Shown here piece by piece: positions 1-13,485 of a stretch of DNA of 64,000 nt (position 1 is its first letter; each line of letters opens with the position of its first letter). Source of the DNA: Corbicula japonica (Eukaryota > Mollusca > Bivalvia > Venerida > Cyrenidae). The stretch spans positions 3,596,001 to 3,660,000 of the forward strand of contig JAZAYU010000001.1 in NCBI GenBank assembly GCA_038501625.1. Direction: 5' to 3'. Position numbers and translations under genes: made by a program. The notes under the pieces were generated by a model, which was not told the origin of the DNA, made no database searches, and saw nothing but the letters and a program-made list of their open reading frames with translations.

Positions 1-51
1 TTATAACCAATCGGATGCTTGAAAATTGAGACTGGTCTCCAATCTTAGTTT
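1..51. repeat. Partial copy of the CCAAT foldback repeat
   Basis: The first 51 bases match one arm of the foldback family that is complete at 25420-25555 (CCAATC.GATGCTTGA followed by GAGACTGGT.TCCAATCT). The other arm would lie before the window. The rest of 52-669 shows no recognisable exon, although the gene at 670 must continue upstream. Confidence 0.7.
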
Positions 52-669
52 AGAGATCTTTTTAAGTCATATTACAACAATTTTACCATCTATACGTATG
101 GAATAAATCACTGCCGCTCTTTTTTTGTAAAGAGTTTTTCTGATACAAATAGGGCACTTATCAGCTCCATTTTATCTTTTATATTCTTTAAAAATCTTAG
201 ATTGAATATCCTTAACAAACGTGTTATATTAAAGCATTCTTCTTCAGTGGCTAAGTAAACTGCCACTCATTTATCAAAATTTGGGAGACTTTTTTGATAT
301 TGTGATATACAAATATAAATTTAATGTAAATTTGAACAACAGTGTACGTTTGTATTTGTTTATGTTTACAATATATCACACGTTTCTATTGTGTTGACAA
401 ATCTAAAGTGAACACACGGAAACAAATATTATAGCTTTGTGCAAGTTGATTGAGAAGCTGTTTAAAGGCAAGACAAGTTAGACTTTAGAGCGTCAGAAGC
501 GACTGGGTGAATTCCTGAGAATTCTATTCTGCTCTGTTTCTAGTTGTGTATAGCCGGACTCCTATTAAAAGACACTTAAATTGTAGATTGACTTTTTAAA
601 ACGTTTTCCGGTGCGCAGCCTTTAAGCAAAAGTTGTTTTCTAATGTGTTGAGGCGCTGTGTTATTTCAG

Positions 670-3600
670 GAAGAAGACTTGGTGTGTGGATCTTCTAGAC
701 GTGCAACAGTATTGTCCAAAGACGAAGTTGAAATTCTCTATTTGCACAGATTTGTAAGTACGTTAGAAAACTTAAGTTTGAATCGGGAAGGCAAACACCA
801 TTACAAAAGGCATTTTTATTTCTGCAGATATTTCCTAGGGGGCGCTTATAGTCACGCTCAGCGAATGCTTTCCTTGATGATAAACCTTAACTTGCATTTT
901 ATCAGATTTGCGGAAAATAGAAGCAAGAACTTAACTCTGGTTGGAATCGAACCAGGAACTCGTAATAAGAACTTCCTTTTTCATGTCAAGGTGTTTTCTT
1001 TTTTATCGTTACTTTGATTAGCATACATTTGATTTTGTTGATGACATGTTTGCAGTTTGTCTTGAATTGTTTTGCAATATATAAGTTTTAAGTTAGAATA
1101 AAAATGAGTTTGTAGATATCTAAAAGCAATGTATGTAACTACACTTAACCAATGTTCTAACTACACGGATCATATTATCTTATTTTCTCAGCATGGAATC
1201 AGAGCATACTGTTCAAACTTGAAATATAATAGGATATACCATTTCACTTCTTTTTAAGAAATAACCATTTAATTTTCTTCATGCGTTTGAAAACGACTAG
1301 CATTTTATCGAGGTAGAGGTAAACACAGAAGTAAGGCACAAGTATAGGCCCTATTCTCCGTCAAAGCTGTTTGCTTTATTCTTGTTAAAGTAAAAAGGTC
1401 AAAATAATATATCTTAATTTATATCAAAAATAAACGTTATTTAATAGTCGTGATGTTCGTATATTCAGTAAAATATTTTCGTGAAATTCGAAACTGCACC
1501 GGGTAGTGCTCAACTACTGGACTGAACTGATGATTAATCCCGTACTTGATTTATTTTTAATTCACTCGAATTAGCATTTCTTTTTTATTTAATGGACTGA
1601 TTTGGAACAGTTAAAAGTGGTAACATTTGTTATTGTTACTTTTGCTGAAGATAAGTAGTTCTCTGTTTTTTACTTGTAAAACTATTAATAAGGAAATGAT
1701 TAAAAACATGTGCGGGATGGTAATGGCGGATATGGTGTATGTAGGGAGGGTTGAGTGTCCTCCAATATATATTTTTACGACCGCCCAGGCAGACTTAAAT
1801 CTCACGCGGATAAAGTAATTAAATAGTAAGATCTATATGGTTTTACAGCCGCCAAAACGGGACTTGATTCGATGATACTCGTAGTAATAGTTAAGAAAGA
1901 TATTTAAATGCGTAGAAACATCTTACTCTATTTATTCATTGCATTTTTTAACAAATTTGCATGACATTGTTCAATAACACGATAAAAAGAAATTAAAAGC
2001 CATAAATCCAAATTTCTTTCACAAAGAAACTGTCTTCGGTTTCGTTGAGAAAGAAAGTAAAAGGGACGTACATTAACAATAAGTTTTGAAAACCCGGTGA
2101 CATAAGACGTTTAAATGGCACATTTATTTCAAATGTCAGCCGATTGTGAAAAGAAATTGAATAAAATTAAAATATCGTAATATGCGTTCACAGCAGCACA
2201 CAGTGGGATTTATTGCGATATTGAGATATGCATTTATCGCAGTTTCTTTTGAATCGACTAAAATACAATTTGATTTATATTTAAAGAAAGCCATACGCTG
2301 AATACTGCACCAACCATTTCTTCATAGAATACTCGAAATCATTCAATGCCATTACTTTTATGCACAGGTGCAGTACGTATAGAAAATGCTGTTGAATGGC
2401 AGTGTAATTAAAATGAGAGCATTTCTCTAATCTTTGTTTTCCTTTTCTGTAAATGCAGACGCAAGTATGATAACATACTTAGCCATGCGTTTTAACCTTT
2501 ACTCCATGGGAAATAGCTGTTATTCATGTATTCTTAGGCGAATAGTATATATTCATATCACCCGGCACATCTGTACAGTCTGATCAGGATCTACACTGTT
2601 CAGTTTGAAATTCTTTAAGTTCTTTCTGACCAAGAAAGAAATAGTGCAGATTGTGAAGGCCATGATCTGCCGGCTGATCAGGATCTACACTGTTCATACA
2701 GGCGATAAAAACCAGTATGCCTTAAAGCAGGTTAATTCCGCGGCCATAAATTTCTGCGTTTTTCCCACAAAAAGGATGCGGTGTATCGAGTAAAGAGTTA
2801 TAAAGATACATGTACAGCCTAGGAGATGTTCTTTAAATCTTCATTTACATGTAGTTTCCATCGCAAGAAGCGACTATCTCAGCACAGCTGCATAATGTGA
2901 GGGAACGAGTCCTTATATTCTTTATGGAATTATAAGAAGTTATTATCTGTATAGCCTTAAATCCCAAAAGGCCAGATGAATACAAAATTTGTTTAGTTAT
3001 TTAACCTCTACGGTAACAATAATTCGCGACCCTTGGTCCTCGCTGGTCACTAGTTGTGGTCGGTAGCTGACAACTCATCAATCAATTATCCTGGTCGCCT
3101 GTAACTGACCATGGTCGGTAACAATTTTGTCGGCCGCTGATCCTCACTGTTTATTGTTGCTGGCTGGTATGTGATTCTGTTCGCGTGTAACTTATTGTTA
3201 ACTGACCCTGGTCGGCTAATGGTACTTGTTGGTCTTTGGATTAGGTCTTAAACTGGTCCTGGGTTGTTTACTTGTAGTGGTTGATCTTTTGGCGGCCACC
3301 CGATCATTGCTAATTGTCGATAAATGACCTTTGACATTCAGTGCTACATGTCGTTAACAGATAGTGGTCGATCAGCGCTACACATACTCGCCGGTAACTG
3401 GTGCCGGTCGGTAACTTGTTTTGACCGGTCATTGGAACTGATCAGTTCCTTTTACTGTTCTTTCTGTCTGTCTTTTAGGATGCTTGGTAAATTTTCTTCG
3501 TTACTGGCTCTGCTCGGTGAATAGTCAGTGACTGATGTTGGCTAGTTTTCAGCTGTTTTCGGTAACTGTCAGCACCTGTAAAAATACATTTAATATCCGG

Positions 3601-6600
3601 TCACAATTTCATCGCGTTAAATATTCAAAGGACTTACTAAAATAGACGGGACCGAAGCCGACTTCGAATTAAACCGTCATTTCGAGCTATCGTATTTCGA
3701 GTTATCGCAATTCCACTGTATTTGCCGGATTACTGATTCCGGCCGGTCACCGAAGCCTGGTCGAAAACTAAATCCTACTCGGTTGCTGAACTCTGGTGGA
3801 AAACTGGTCTTGGCCGGTGCATTTATCAATTGTACCGATATTTCTATTCCGGCGTTTAAAATACTTACGAAGATTTGTTAAAGAATGAAACGTGTTTATA
3901 TCAGGATTTCAGTAATGTGTTATCAAATTGACAAAGCGATCAATTCCATATCCACAGGGATTTTGTTTTAATGCGACATGTCATTTTTTGTCAGCAATTA
4001 TTGCCAAATTTTGATAAATACACGAAAAGGTACAATCCAAATTATACTCGAGTATAAAAGAAACGCCTAGTGTGTACACTTACATATTTTTCATGATATT
4101 GTTTAACATAACTGGATACTCACCGTGTTAATGATAAAAGATGCTTGTGTATGCATTCTACCACGAAAGGGTTCTCTTCTGATTCGTGCATGGATAAAAT
4201 AAATACAGTTGGTAGCAGCGGTATAAAAATACTCGATTTTAGGTGAGGCGTTTCTTTTGTGCTCGAGTGTACGTTAAAGTATGTAAATATGAAGTTGAGA
4301 TGTTTCATAAAAACTGAAATCTTTGCTAATAAATCTCGTAAACATGCCATTTTATCTGCGGAGTTGTACGCATTTTTATTATATAATATCTAATAGATGC
4401 GCTATTTTTTTTTATTCCTTGCAGGATTACCGGATAATATTCAATATGTCAGCTGATTCGTATGACCCTAAAAATTTGGAAATTTGCAAGTAAGTCGAAT
4501 GTTTTATATGATGACTTAAAGAATGTTAGTTAGATGTCCTTATTCGTTAACTTACAATTATACTAGAAAGACCACAAAATGATTCTTTATATCATGTTTA
4601 TGCAGTTTATGCACGTGGTACACCCTGTTTGTGTATTTGTTTTCTACCAGTTGGTTAGCTTTAAACAGGTTCGGTAACAATTTTATTATTGACGTTAGCT
4701 TAATAGAAATTACCTTTTTATGCAAAACTTCACACACCACGGTGTATATCGAAATAATAGAATAAACATGCTACCTATATCAAAACTTAATATCCAATGG
4801 GATTTTCAAAATACAAAATTAAATATAAAATTATTTTAAGTTATTGACATCTTCACAATCGTGGCTGTTGATAATGGACGTACGAAGACATGCACAAGTC
4901 TGACTCCTAATGGCTTTATTATGGAGACTGACATATATGCTCTTAATAACAAATATGCTCTTAATATGCTCTTATTCGCAACAAAGAGTACTTTATAACT
5001 TTATACTATTCTCCACAATTTAGAGCAATATTTGTACTAATGAAATGTTTACTGTCCGCAATGGAGAGTGGTGTCTCAAGAAGTTATTTATCTCAGCAAT
5101 GGATTCATAGGATTTCCCTCTCTGCAAAACAGAGTTGGGCAATAGAATAAGGTGTGGTTATCCAACTATAGTGCTGATCGGAAAGTAAACCCCTATTGTT
5201 TATCTTTAGAAATGATGCTGTATTTCAACATTTTCCGATGCAAAAGCTTCTGGACAACCCCGGAACTTGGAGTGCTTTAAAATATAAGTAAGTGTTTACA
5301 TTGTACCAAAGTTTTGATACCGCTATAAGCCGCAAAAAATTGTATAAAATGCCTTTTTACAACAGTTTTAGATCAGTATAAAGTATGCAGTGGTTTTTGA
5401 AATAAAGGTACATATAGTCTTCACAAATTTTGACTTAAGGTTAAGACCAGCCGAAAGCTAAATACAGGTCTTCAATACTTCTTTGGCTAAAAGTTAAAAT
5501 AGATTGCAAATGTAACTGGACGCGTTTTAAGTATTCGTTCGACTGTTATTTTAACCATTTAATCATAAGTCTTTTTCTCATGTACGACCAGTGTAGATCC
5601 TGATTAGCCTGCATATCTCGGGAGTCTGATCAAGATCTGGAGGGTTTGCTTTATGATTAATTAGATTATTTTATGACTAATAAGCGAACAGTGTAGATCC
5701 AGATCAAAATTAAGCGAACAGTGTAGATCCAGATCAGACTGCAAGGATATGCATGCTGATCTGAATCTACACTTATTGCCCATGGGATAAAATCTATATC
5801 CCATGGAGTAAAGGGATAAAAGGTAGTACATTGGTACTCATAATCCGTACACGATTTATATTGTAAAATAAACGGACGACAAAGTAAAGTTGATGCTTTT
5901 ATACATTGGCCGTAGCAGAATTCTCTAATCGAGACAAACTCCCGTTCCCTTTCAGATATGGAAGGCTGATTGTTAAAGACAGTAACGACATTGAATGGAT
6001 CTATGTCATCAAATCGGTGTGTAATATTATACAATGTTCTTATTGGATCTTCTCGATTTATTATATACGTGTTTTAAAAAGAAATTTTGACTATATTTAG
6101 ATAATTCGTATTATTTGATTTTTTAGATGTTACTCATTTTGTTATAAATTTAGAATATGGTCGTTCAACAGTTAGATCAGTAGAGAAGAATCATGCTATC
6201 GAAATGTGTTTAGCAAAGTCAGTTCAGCTAAATTAAAAGCCATGAATGGTTATGCTAGCGGTATAGCAGTGAAGCAGGTTAATAGTATCAGTAGAGCATG
6301 TCAAGAAGAAAATGGTAATGTTAGCATTGCATCAATGTCATTTATAATAAGCAGTAAAGCAGGATCGCGTTAGGAGTAGAAAAAGATCGAGTTAGCATAA
6401 TAGCAATCAGTTCAACAACATAACAGGCCATGACAGCAACAGAACATGATGTCAACAGAGCAAAATTGTCGATGCAGCTGTGGGTAATCATCAGCTGTGG
6501 TAATTATCATGTTAGAAGTAGAGTTGTAAGAAGAAGTAGGTCCGGCACGTACCGCATACCGTTCCGGACTCCGTCGATAGACGCCGTCACCAATGTATAA

Positions 6601-9600
6601 AACACAGTTCACGGTCCAACACATGACTTGATCTGGGTTTTATAGGTTGAACCAAGGTAAATCCAATTCCCATAGACCTCAATGTTAAATTCTCAATATT
6701 CAATGTACATTTAACATGATTTCTGTCATCTTAATTTCTAGACAGCCATATATTGCCGTGAAGATCTACATTTCATCTCTTCAAAAACACACAGGAAATA
6801 GGGGGTTAACTTACTTGTAAGAAAATTACTGATCTCTAACCGGACAGACCCTATTTTAAACGCGGTATCGCAAATACGGTGCCAAAAATATACATCCGCT
6901 TATCCGGAACTAGTTCGCCTCTACCAAACGAGATATAGGCATGAAATTGCTTTCATTTATTTTCCTGATATGTTATTTCTGCAAACAAGCCACAAACAGG
7001 CCGATTTCTAACAGTTAAGACGCCCCCAGATGATGAGAAAAAATAGCATATTATTAAAACGGACTTCATTCGAATGGACCACGGAGGGATACAGCGTGAT
7101 TTGGTGTAATTCAACCTATACATTGCGCCGTCACTGATAACGGCCGGTCAGGCTGGACTACGCTGAACAGTCATGCAAGCAGTGAAAAAGAGTCGTGATA
7201 GCAATAGAACTTGGTCGTCTAAGCAGTTTTTGAATGTCGAATTAACAGTGACTACGAGACACATACTAACAAATGCAATGTTATTTAATCTCTATCTGCA
7301 TTTGAAGACTATTAAAACATTATTATTTGACTGTACACAGGGGGAGGCTCGCGTGTTGAAGCACCTGGAGCCAGGAAGAGTAGATGTCAAGGTCAGGAGA
7401 AAGAAGATTCAGCAGCAGATGGAAGAACAATCTACTTACCACAAGAAAAAGAAAATACTAGACTTTATAGCTGATGGGAATGGACGTTAGTAAAAAACCC
7501 GATAAATTCACATTATTTACACTATAAGTCATAAAAGCGATGAATTAACGCATGCATATCACATACCAATTATCTTATTTTGAAAAAAAGCAGTATAAGT
7601 GATTTATAGCATGTGTATTCCGGAAATATTTAATGTCAACTGCATGTAGCATCGAAAGGGGAAAATTCTTACTAGTACCAGTTACATGTATCTTGATTAT
7701 TGGGGACGGCTTGATACCATTTACTTGTAACATGATTATTGGGGACGATATCTAGCATGATTATGGGGGAAAACTTGATATGAGCTATTTTAGCATGATT
7801 CTTTTGGGCACCTTGATGTCAGCTATTTTAATCATGGCATAATTATTGAAGACAACGATATAGGCTACTTGTAGCATGATTGTTGGGGGCAAACTAATAC
7901 CAGCTACTTGTTCGATTTAATATCAGCATCTTGTAGCATGATTATTAGGGAAAACTTGATTATTAGCTACATTGAGTATGATTAAGGGGGGGGGGGAATA
8001 CTTTTAATGTAAAACGCATAAAGGGCTTACATTTTGTACCACACTCCTTCCAATCACTTCATTGATAAAAAGAAAATTATCAAAATCTCAATAACGGCAA
8101 AATGCTGTTCAATGAAACTTTGCACAAATGAGTTTTACTAATGTTTCTTTACTTTGCATATGATAAGACACGTTAGAACAGTAAAGGAAAATAGCGAGTT
8201 CTAAAAATTCCGTAAACTTCTATTTACATAAATTCACAAAAACTAAACAAAACAAACATCATTTTAAATGCCCACATGAGTAATATGATACTGACAACAC
8301 TGTCCTGTGTCCTCCTGGCTTACATATGTAAACTTTATGAGATATTAGTTAAAGTTTGTTTGGCCTTCAATTTCCTGGTCGCTTCCTGGTCGCGTAAAAG
8401 GATGACAATTAATGATTTCTCTGTTAGTAGTTGAAAGTTCTTTACAAAGTAAACAATATTTTCTTGTCATTATCATTACACTCACGTGGGAGTTTAAAAT
8501 TATGTTTTGTATTACTTAGTTTGTGCGAATTTATGTAAATAGAATTTGAAGTAAATTTTAGGTTTAAGTTTTTTTCGTAACTTTTCTAACGTGTCTTGCT
8601 GTATGCAAAATAAAGATACATTAGTAACATTCATTTGTGCAAAGTTTCATTGAACGGCATTTTTCCGTTATTGAGATTTTGATAATTTTAATTTTCTTTT
8701 TATCGCTGAAGGTGCTGGGGAGGAGTGTGGTAAGCCCCTAATGCCCACACAAAACTTAATGTTTGGTTTTTTAATGCTAAAATTATGGAATGACATTATT
8801 TATTAATTAGCATTATTTGAAAAAAAGTACTGAATTATTAGAGAATTACATTACTCCAAGGCTTGAAAATATACATGTACTTTTTAAATGCTTCCAAGGA
8901 CAAGAAAATAGTACAAGTTTTTCTATTACAAGCTGCAAAACCCAGACTTGTAGTTAACTTTTTTGTAAAATTCAATAATAAAACAACCATCTGATCGAAT
9001 TTTAGCGTTTAGTTTTTTAGGATCGTTAATCTTTCAGGGAAGTCCTGTTACGCACCGTCTAACTATAGGCCAAGCACTTTACGGCGAACAACGATACCTA
9101 CAGACCCCACATCTCCGCACCGCAACTGTCACGGTGATCAAACGGTTGACTGGAGAATACGAAGTCAGTCAGCAGTGCCATCGCGCACGCGCAGAAGCAT
9201 TTCCGCACAACCTGATCGACCAATGACAACAAACATACCATCCAGACAAACCGGATCTCGGCCAATTACGAAACAGAAAGAAGATGGGGAGAAGGACGAG
9301 GATGTTAAGGAGCACAACGATGATGATAAAGAAAACAAAGATGTTAATATTGTTTTCACGATTGAAGACGAAGGTGAAGTTTTTATCTGATTGCTTTAAG
9401 TGCAAGTAACAATTTAAACGCTTCAGAAATCGCGTGACAAGTTTCGAAACCCGGACTCTGTTATTTACCGACGCTGAACTGATGGTTTGGTTGAGCGTCC
9501 TATGAATAAATAACATTTTTTGATGAAATTGCGTCAGAGAATTAATGGTTCTTCCTTGAACAATTGAGATATGCTGGGGAATAAATGTACGACTGAACTA

Positions 9601-12028
9601 ATAAATCAAAGGAAGAGAACAACATCTGTATGCAATATAAGAAAACAATATTTCGCCTATATATTCTCCCTCTATGCCATTCCCAATGATCCTATCTTTT
9701 TTATGTTTTTTACAACATTTCTGTAATTTTTCAGACGAAGAGGAAGCAGAGCTGCAGCTGTCTTCCAACAAAAGCGATCATGATGCTGCAATAGACAGTG
9801 ACCGTCCATCACAACGTTCAAAAAGCAGGTAGGGTATGCTGCAAGTATTTGGCATAATCCAGGACATAACAACTTGAAGAAATTGAAATATGCATATCAG
9901 GAATGGCCACATCCAGAAGACACAACCACCCCACTCAGCCAAAACGTTGGGAAGAAAAGGGAGCATAGGTTATAAAAAAGATTTTCAAAGCAGACACGAC
10001 AAGTACTTTACAAAAAATGTGACAAAAGAAAATTGCTTTTACTATTATATTAGAATTACAGCTTCATTCTCTGTTTTTAAATGTTATCGCCGGAGTAATA
10101 TACTAAATATACGAGTATATACATGGTAACAAGTTTTATTTTCAGAAAGGGAAAGAAAGAAGAGGAGGGAATGGCACTTCCTCCATTTGTTCAGATAGAA
10201 ACCCTTCATCCTGGACACACATTTGTACGTGTTCTTCATTAAAAATTATTTAAAATAAAACGTTCATATACTAAATGTTTGTTGATTTTTTTTGTTTCTG
10301 GTATTGGTTGCATTAACGGTACATTAAAGTCAGTTTTGATCATTAACTTCTTGTTAGACACTCCGCTAAGAACAGCATTTTAAAGTAAATAAACACATTA
10401 CACTTGTACATGTAAATCTACTGTACGTACTTCTCTTTTCGATGCTTTAATTTTGGCAGTTTCTTGATGTACTTGATGAGTTTGATCGACAGGCGCCGAT
10501 AAAAGCCTAAAGATGGATGAACTTTTCCCGAGCATTTTCTGAGATAAAAACAAACAAAAAACCCATTATCTTTGACTATTTTTTTTCAAAATGATATTTA
10601 TGTTGTCGTTTCAGGGCCTTCGGTCATGTCTAGAGCACGACGAACGAGGCCCTTCTGTGAGTCTGGTGAGTGTCTGTGACATTTGTATATACAGTATACC
10701 CGGTATACCAGGTATCAGTTAACTTCGGCTTTATTCTGTATGCTGTGACAACGTCAATTTTCTACCGGTTTCTACGCTTGAAAAAATAGTGCGCGTATTA
10801 ACATATAGGAAATTAAAATGTTAATGTTTCCTCTGTCGGTTTGAAAAAATCCATAGAAAAAAATTATTTAAATGGATAATATTGATATTTTGTGCTTGAG
10901 GAGAGCTAAACAACAGTAACATTTAGTACTACTTTGGTCGCTGCCATGTTCGAGGACGTTTTTTCACCGATGAAGTACACCTTAGGTCAGAAGCGAAAGA
11001 CTGGACTTTGTTTTTTTTAACTGGCTCGCCGTGAGCATGAAACTAGTTAAAAGGTCGTAAATTTATTACATTTATGATCCGGGAAAAATTTACTATAACA
11101 TCCGACACTGGTTCTAGTGTCTTGTAATCGCTCAGTTACTAACTCGGCTTGTAAACCAATTTTTTTAGGTTACTATAAAGGCAATTCAAGACGATAATTT
11201 ACACTGCATTTATAAAAATATGTAAAGTTAAAACGTATTCAACTCCAACAGACGTTGTAGACACATTTGATATTTTTGACTTAGATGTCTCGAACCATTA
11301 AGTTTTAAATATAATGATCGCTAACAAACAGTTAAATTAATGTTAATTTTCCATCTTCGAATTGTAATTACTTCATGAACAGTGTATGAAATAAACAAAC
11401 TGGTCTGAGTCTTTCCTTGTCGCAGTTGTCATATAAGCTGTGTTTTGGTAGTTTAAGGTCTAAGAACGGTTTCATTTGTTTTAGGTAAGCGGTGATTGTG
11501 AAGTTCTCGCTATAAACAAGAAGTTCTTCATGAAGCATTGTGACGATGCCCTTATCAGTTTGATACGACTCAAGGTATGTCCCACGACATTCTAAGTTTG
11601 TGGAGCTTTGTTCTCCGAGTAACTGAACTATTGCTTACAAAAAGTATATTAGTATGCTGGTTCATATCAGTTCGTGTTTTTAATCGAGTTTTATAAACGC
11701 GATTGCAAATGAAAGTCAATATTAAACGACTTATCATTAGCCTTCCCAAAAAATATCTAACTAAAATGAAATAACATTGAAAACAATAGTGATATTTAAG
11801 GTTTATTCCACGGAACAATTAAGCAGTGCAAAACTATAAATTTCGAGCCTAAATATCGGTAAATAAGAAGCCGAATTCATAATGAAATTGTCTTTTGATT
11901 TTCAGGCAAAGCCGTTCCCTACACAGACAGAGCTAGTAGACAGATTAGACGCCAACATGCAGTGGGAAGAATTTAAACAAGAAACACTTAAAGACTTTCT
12001 TAAACATAGAGTTAGGGTCTCCAGATAA
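670..12028 (+). CDS. CNBD2: Cyclic nucleotide-binding domain protein, CNBD2-like (3' part, 11 exons)
   Basis: Exons 670-753, 4425-4489, 5210-5287, 5956-6016, 7341-7485, 9038-9373, 9735-9828, 10146-10224, 10615-10665, 11485-11574 and 11906-12028 have AG/GT borders and agreeing phases, giving 401 residues and a TAA stop. The first exon opens inside a cNMP-binding domain at its phosphate-binding cassette (EEDLV, then RRATV), so the 5' half lies outside the window. A second domain begins with YGRLIVKDSNDIEWIYVIKS and GEARVLKHL. It is interrupted by about 170 mostly charged, low-complexity residues (KKKK, acidic EDVKEHNDDDKENKD, EEEAEL) and resumes at PPFVQIETLHPGHTFGL and EVLAINKKFF. In known families these domains bind cAMP or cGMP, and vertebrate CNBD2 is a sperm-flagellum protein; the orthology is inferred from domain layout. 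The second cassette lacks the usual FGE and Arg, so it probably does not bind. The donor after 6016 (GTGTGT) is the weakest junction. Confidence 0.8.
2492..2802. mobile_element. TTAA palindromic element (GTGTAGATC family), copy 1
   Basis: It begins TTAACCTTTACTCCATGGG and ends with a degraded GAGTAAAGAGTTA. Two GATCAGGATCTACACTGTTCA modules are clear inside. It lies in the first intron of the CNBD2-like gene and is one of the more diverged copies. Confidence 0.7.
3010..3850. repeat. Degenerate GGTCGGTAACTG minisatellite
   Basis: About 0.8 kb in the first CNBD2-like intron is dominated by imperfect, irregularly spaced variants of (c)tGGTCGGTAACTG, including ctggtcactagttg, ggtcggtagctga and cggtaactgg. 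No unit is perfectly conserved, so this is an old or slippage-prone array. Confidence 0.65.
5553..5818. mobile_element. TTAA palindromic element, copy 2 (left end degraded)
   Basis: GTGTAGATCC modules occur at about 5590, 5690 and 5720, followed by the opposite-strand form at about 5757. The right end is CCATGGAGTAAAGGGATAA. It lies just before the 5956 exon of the CNBD2-like gene. Confidence 0.7.
7660..7990. repeat. Degenerate tandem repeat, about 50-bp unit
   Basis: The phrase tagCATGATTATTGGGGac.acttgataccagctacttg recurs with many changes from about 7690 to 7985, ending in a G run. It lies in the intron after the 7341-7485 exon. Confidence 0.6.
8031..8745. mobile_element. Long foldback transposon with GGGCTTACCACACTCC ends
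   Basis: The left end GGGCTTAC, an extra 8 bases, then CCACACTCCT is the inverse of the right end AGGAGTGTGGTAAGCCC. The inverted arms are about 200 bp each; for example AAAATCTCAATAACGGCAAA near 8090 has its inverse at 8655-8680. The 250-bp centre has no coding potential. A 150-bp relative is at 46158-46312. Confidence 0.8.
9887..9966 (+). repeat. Dispersed repeat GCATATCAGGAATGGCCACA, copy 1
   Basis: About 80 bases match 62029-62106 and, more loosely, 58899-58950. The copy lies in a CNBD2-like intron, just after the 9735-9828 exon. Its function is unknown. Confidence 0.7.
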
Positions 12029-12032
12029 TAAA
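12027..12032 (+). terminator. Possible polyadenylation signal overlapping the stop codon of the CNBD2-like gene
   Basis: AATAAA begins inside the TAA stop (12026-12028). A second AATAAA is at 12305-12310 and gives a more ordinary 3' UTR of about 300 bases, so the later one is more likely to be used. Confidence 0.35.
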
Positions 12033-13485
12033 GGACTACATGTATGCATGGGGATATGTTTTAGGAATTACAATTTAAGGAGTTTGTTTCTTTTTGCTTG
12101 CAAAAGGGGAGGGGGCTGCTTTCCAAAAGATTCACCCTTTAGTTTCAAAGAATGTGTCTCTAGCTGTGTGTGAGATATTAATTTATAGTTAAAATCTAAT
12201 ACTCTCACCACTTGTGTATCGAAAAAAACATTCGTTACATGTGTTTCTGCTTAACTGAACTTACCTGAACTAAAGCTACATGTATCACAGTATGTTCGAA
12301 TTTGAATAAAATCGTATATTAATATGAAATCATAATTTGTTAGTTTAGTCAACGACAAACCCTCCCAATTATTAATGTGTGGGGACAGATTATAGATTTC
12401 CCATAGGTACTTAGTTCCTACACATACTGAGTACATGCCCCGTGGTCCGCTGGCTTCGATGTTAAGCTGTCGGATCAACGTACATACAGACATCTTCGTG
12501 ACTACACTCAACAAAATCTCGAGCAATTTTTAAACTTGGTTTTCGAATAATGCGTTTCATATATAGTTATACAATTCAATATTTGATAGGGTTTATCTGT
12601 CATCATCCCGTGGCAACATTTCTTTAATAACGTCAGCTAAAATAAGTCATAAACAACATAGTAAACACGGTTCACTCACCGTTACTCCCAAGAGAAATGA
12701 AAGAACAATGATACTTGAAATTCCAAAGAAGATATATATTTCATTTTAATTATTTTTTATTCTAAGCATTTTTGACCTTTTCTCTTGTTCCACGTTCATG
12801 GTAAAAATTTATTAAAAACTAATTTGAAATTAATAATGCTGTACGAAAATGTCCTTCTGACTAATGTATGATTAATGTAGCGTGTTCCGTGCTTATTAAA
12901 TGTCCCCATAAACTATAATTTTGCTTTAGCCTTCTTTGACTATTTGATTATCGACAAATGATTTACCAAATAATATTATTGTTTAGCTGTTCACCTTATA
13001 CTAACAGAAATCATGAGCAGCAGAAAACAATCCCTATCCCTAACCACCTATATGCCTACTGCCCGACTGACAATGATACGTACATCAAAATATGGTCCAC
13101 TACATGTATCGTATCACCAGACAGTCAATTAATACGGTCCTAGCATATTCAGCCCAACATAAGCCGACACGGACAGCGTTATCAACAAGTTACGCCATAT
13201 TGTATAATTTGTTCTTGTCGAACCAACTTGAAAGTTTCTGCAACTTTTATTTACTGGAGTTCCAAAGATGACCTGGTTTTATCCTAAATAATATAACCAG
13301 TCCGACCCTCTAAAAAGTAATTCGTTCTCAAATAGTAATTATGGAAATAACTTATGTAGAGTATATAAGCATTAAAGTCCCAGTCTGGTATCCCTTGAAT
13401 ATGTCTATGATCCAAGATAGCTTTCGCTTACTCAGATCCGTCTAGCTTTCGCTTACTTTGATCCGTCTTGCATAACAACTAAAGA

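Noticed and set aside
925..965. tRNA-type B-box GGTTCGATTCC on the minus strand
   Set aside because: There is no A-box at tRNA distance and no acceptor pairing; probably an eroded relic or chance.
7173..7340. Upstream extension of the 7341-7485 exon as one long frame
   Set aside because: The acceptor at 7339-7340 and the phase of the previous exon show coding begins at 7341.
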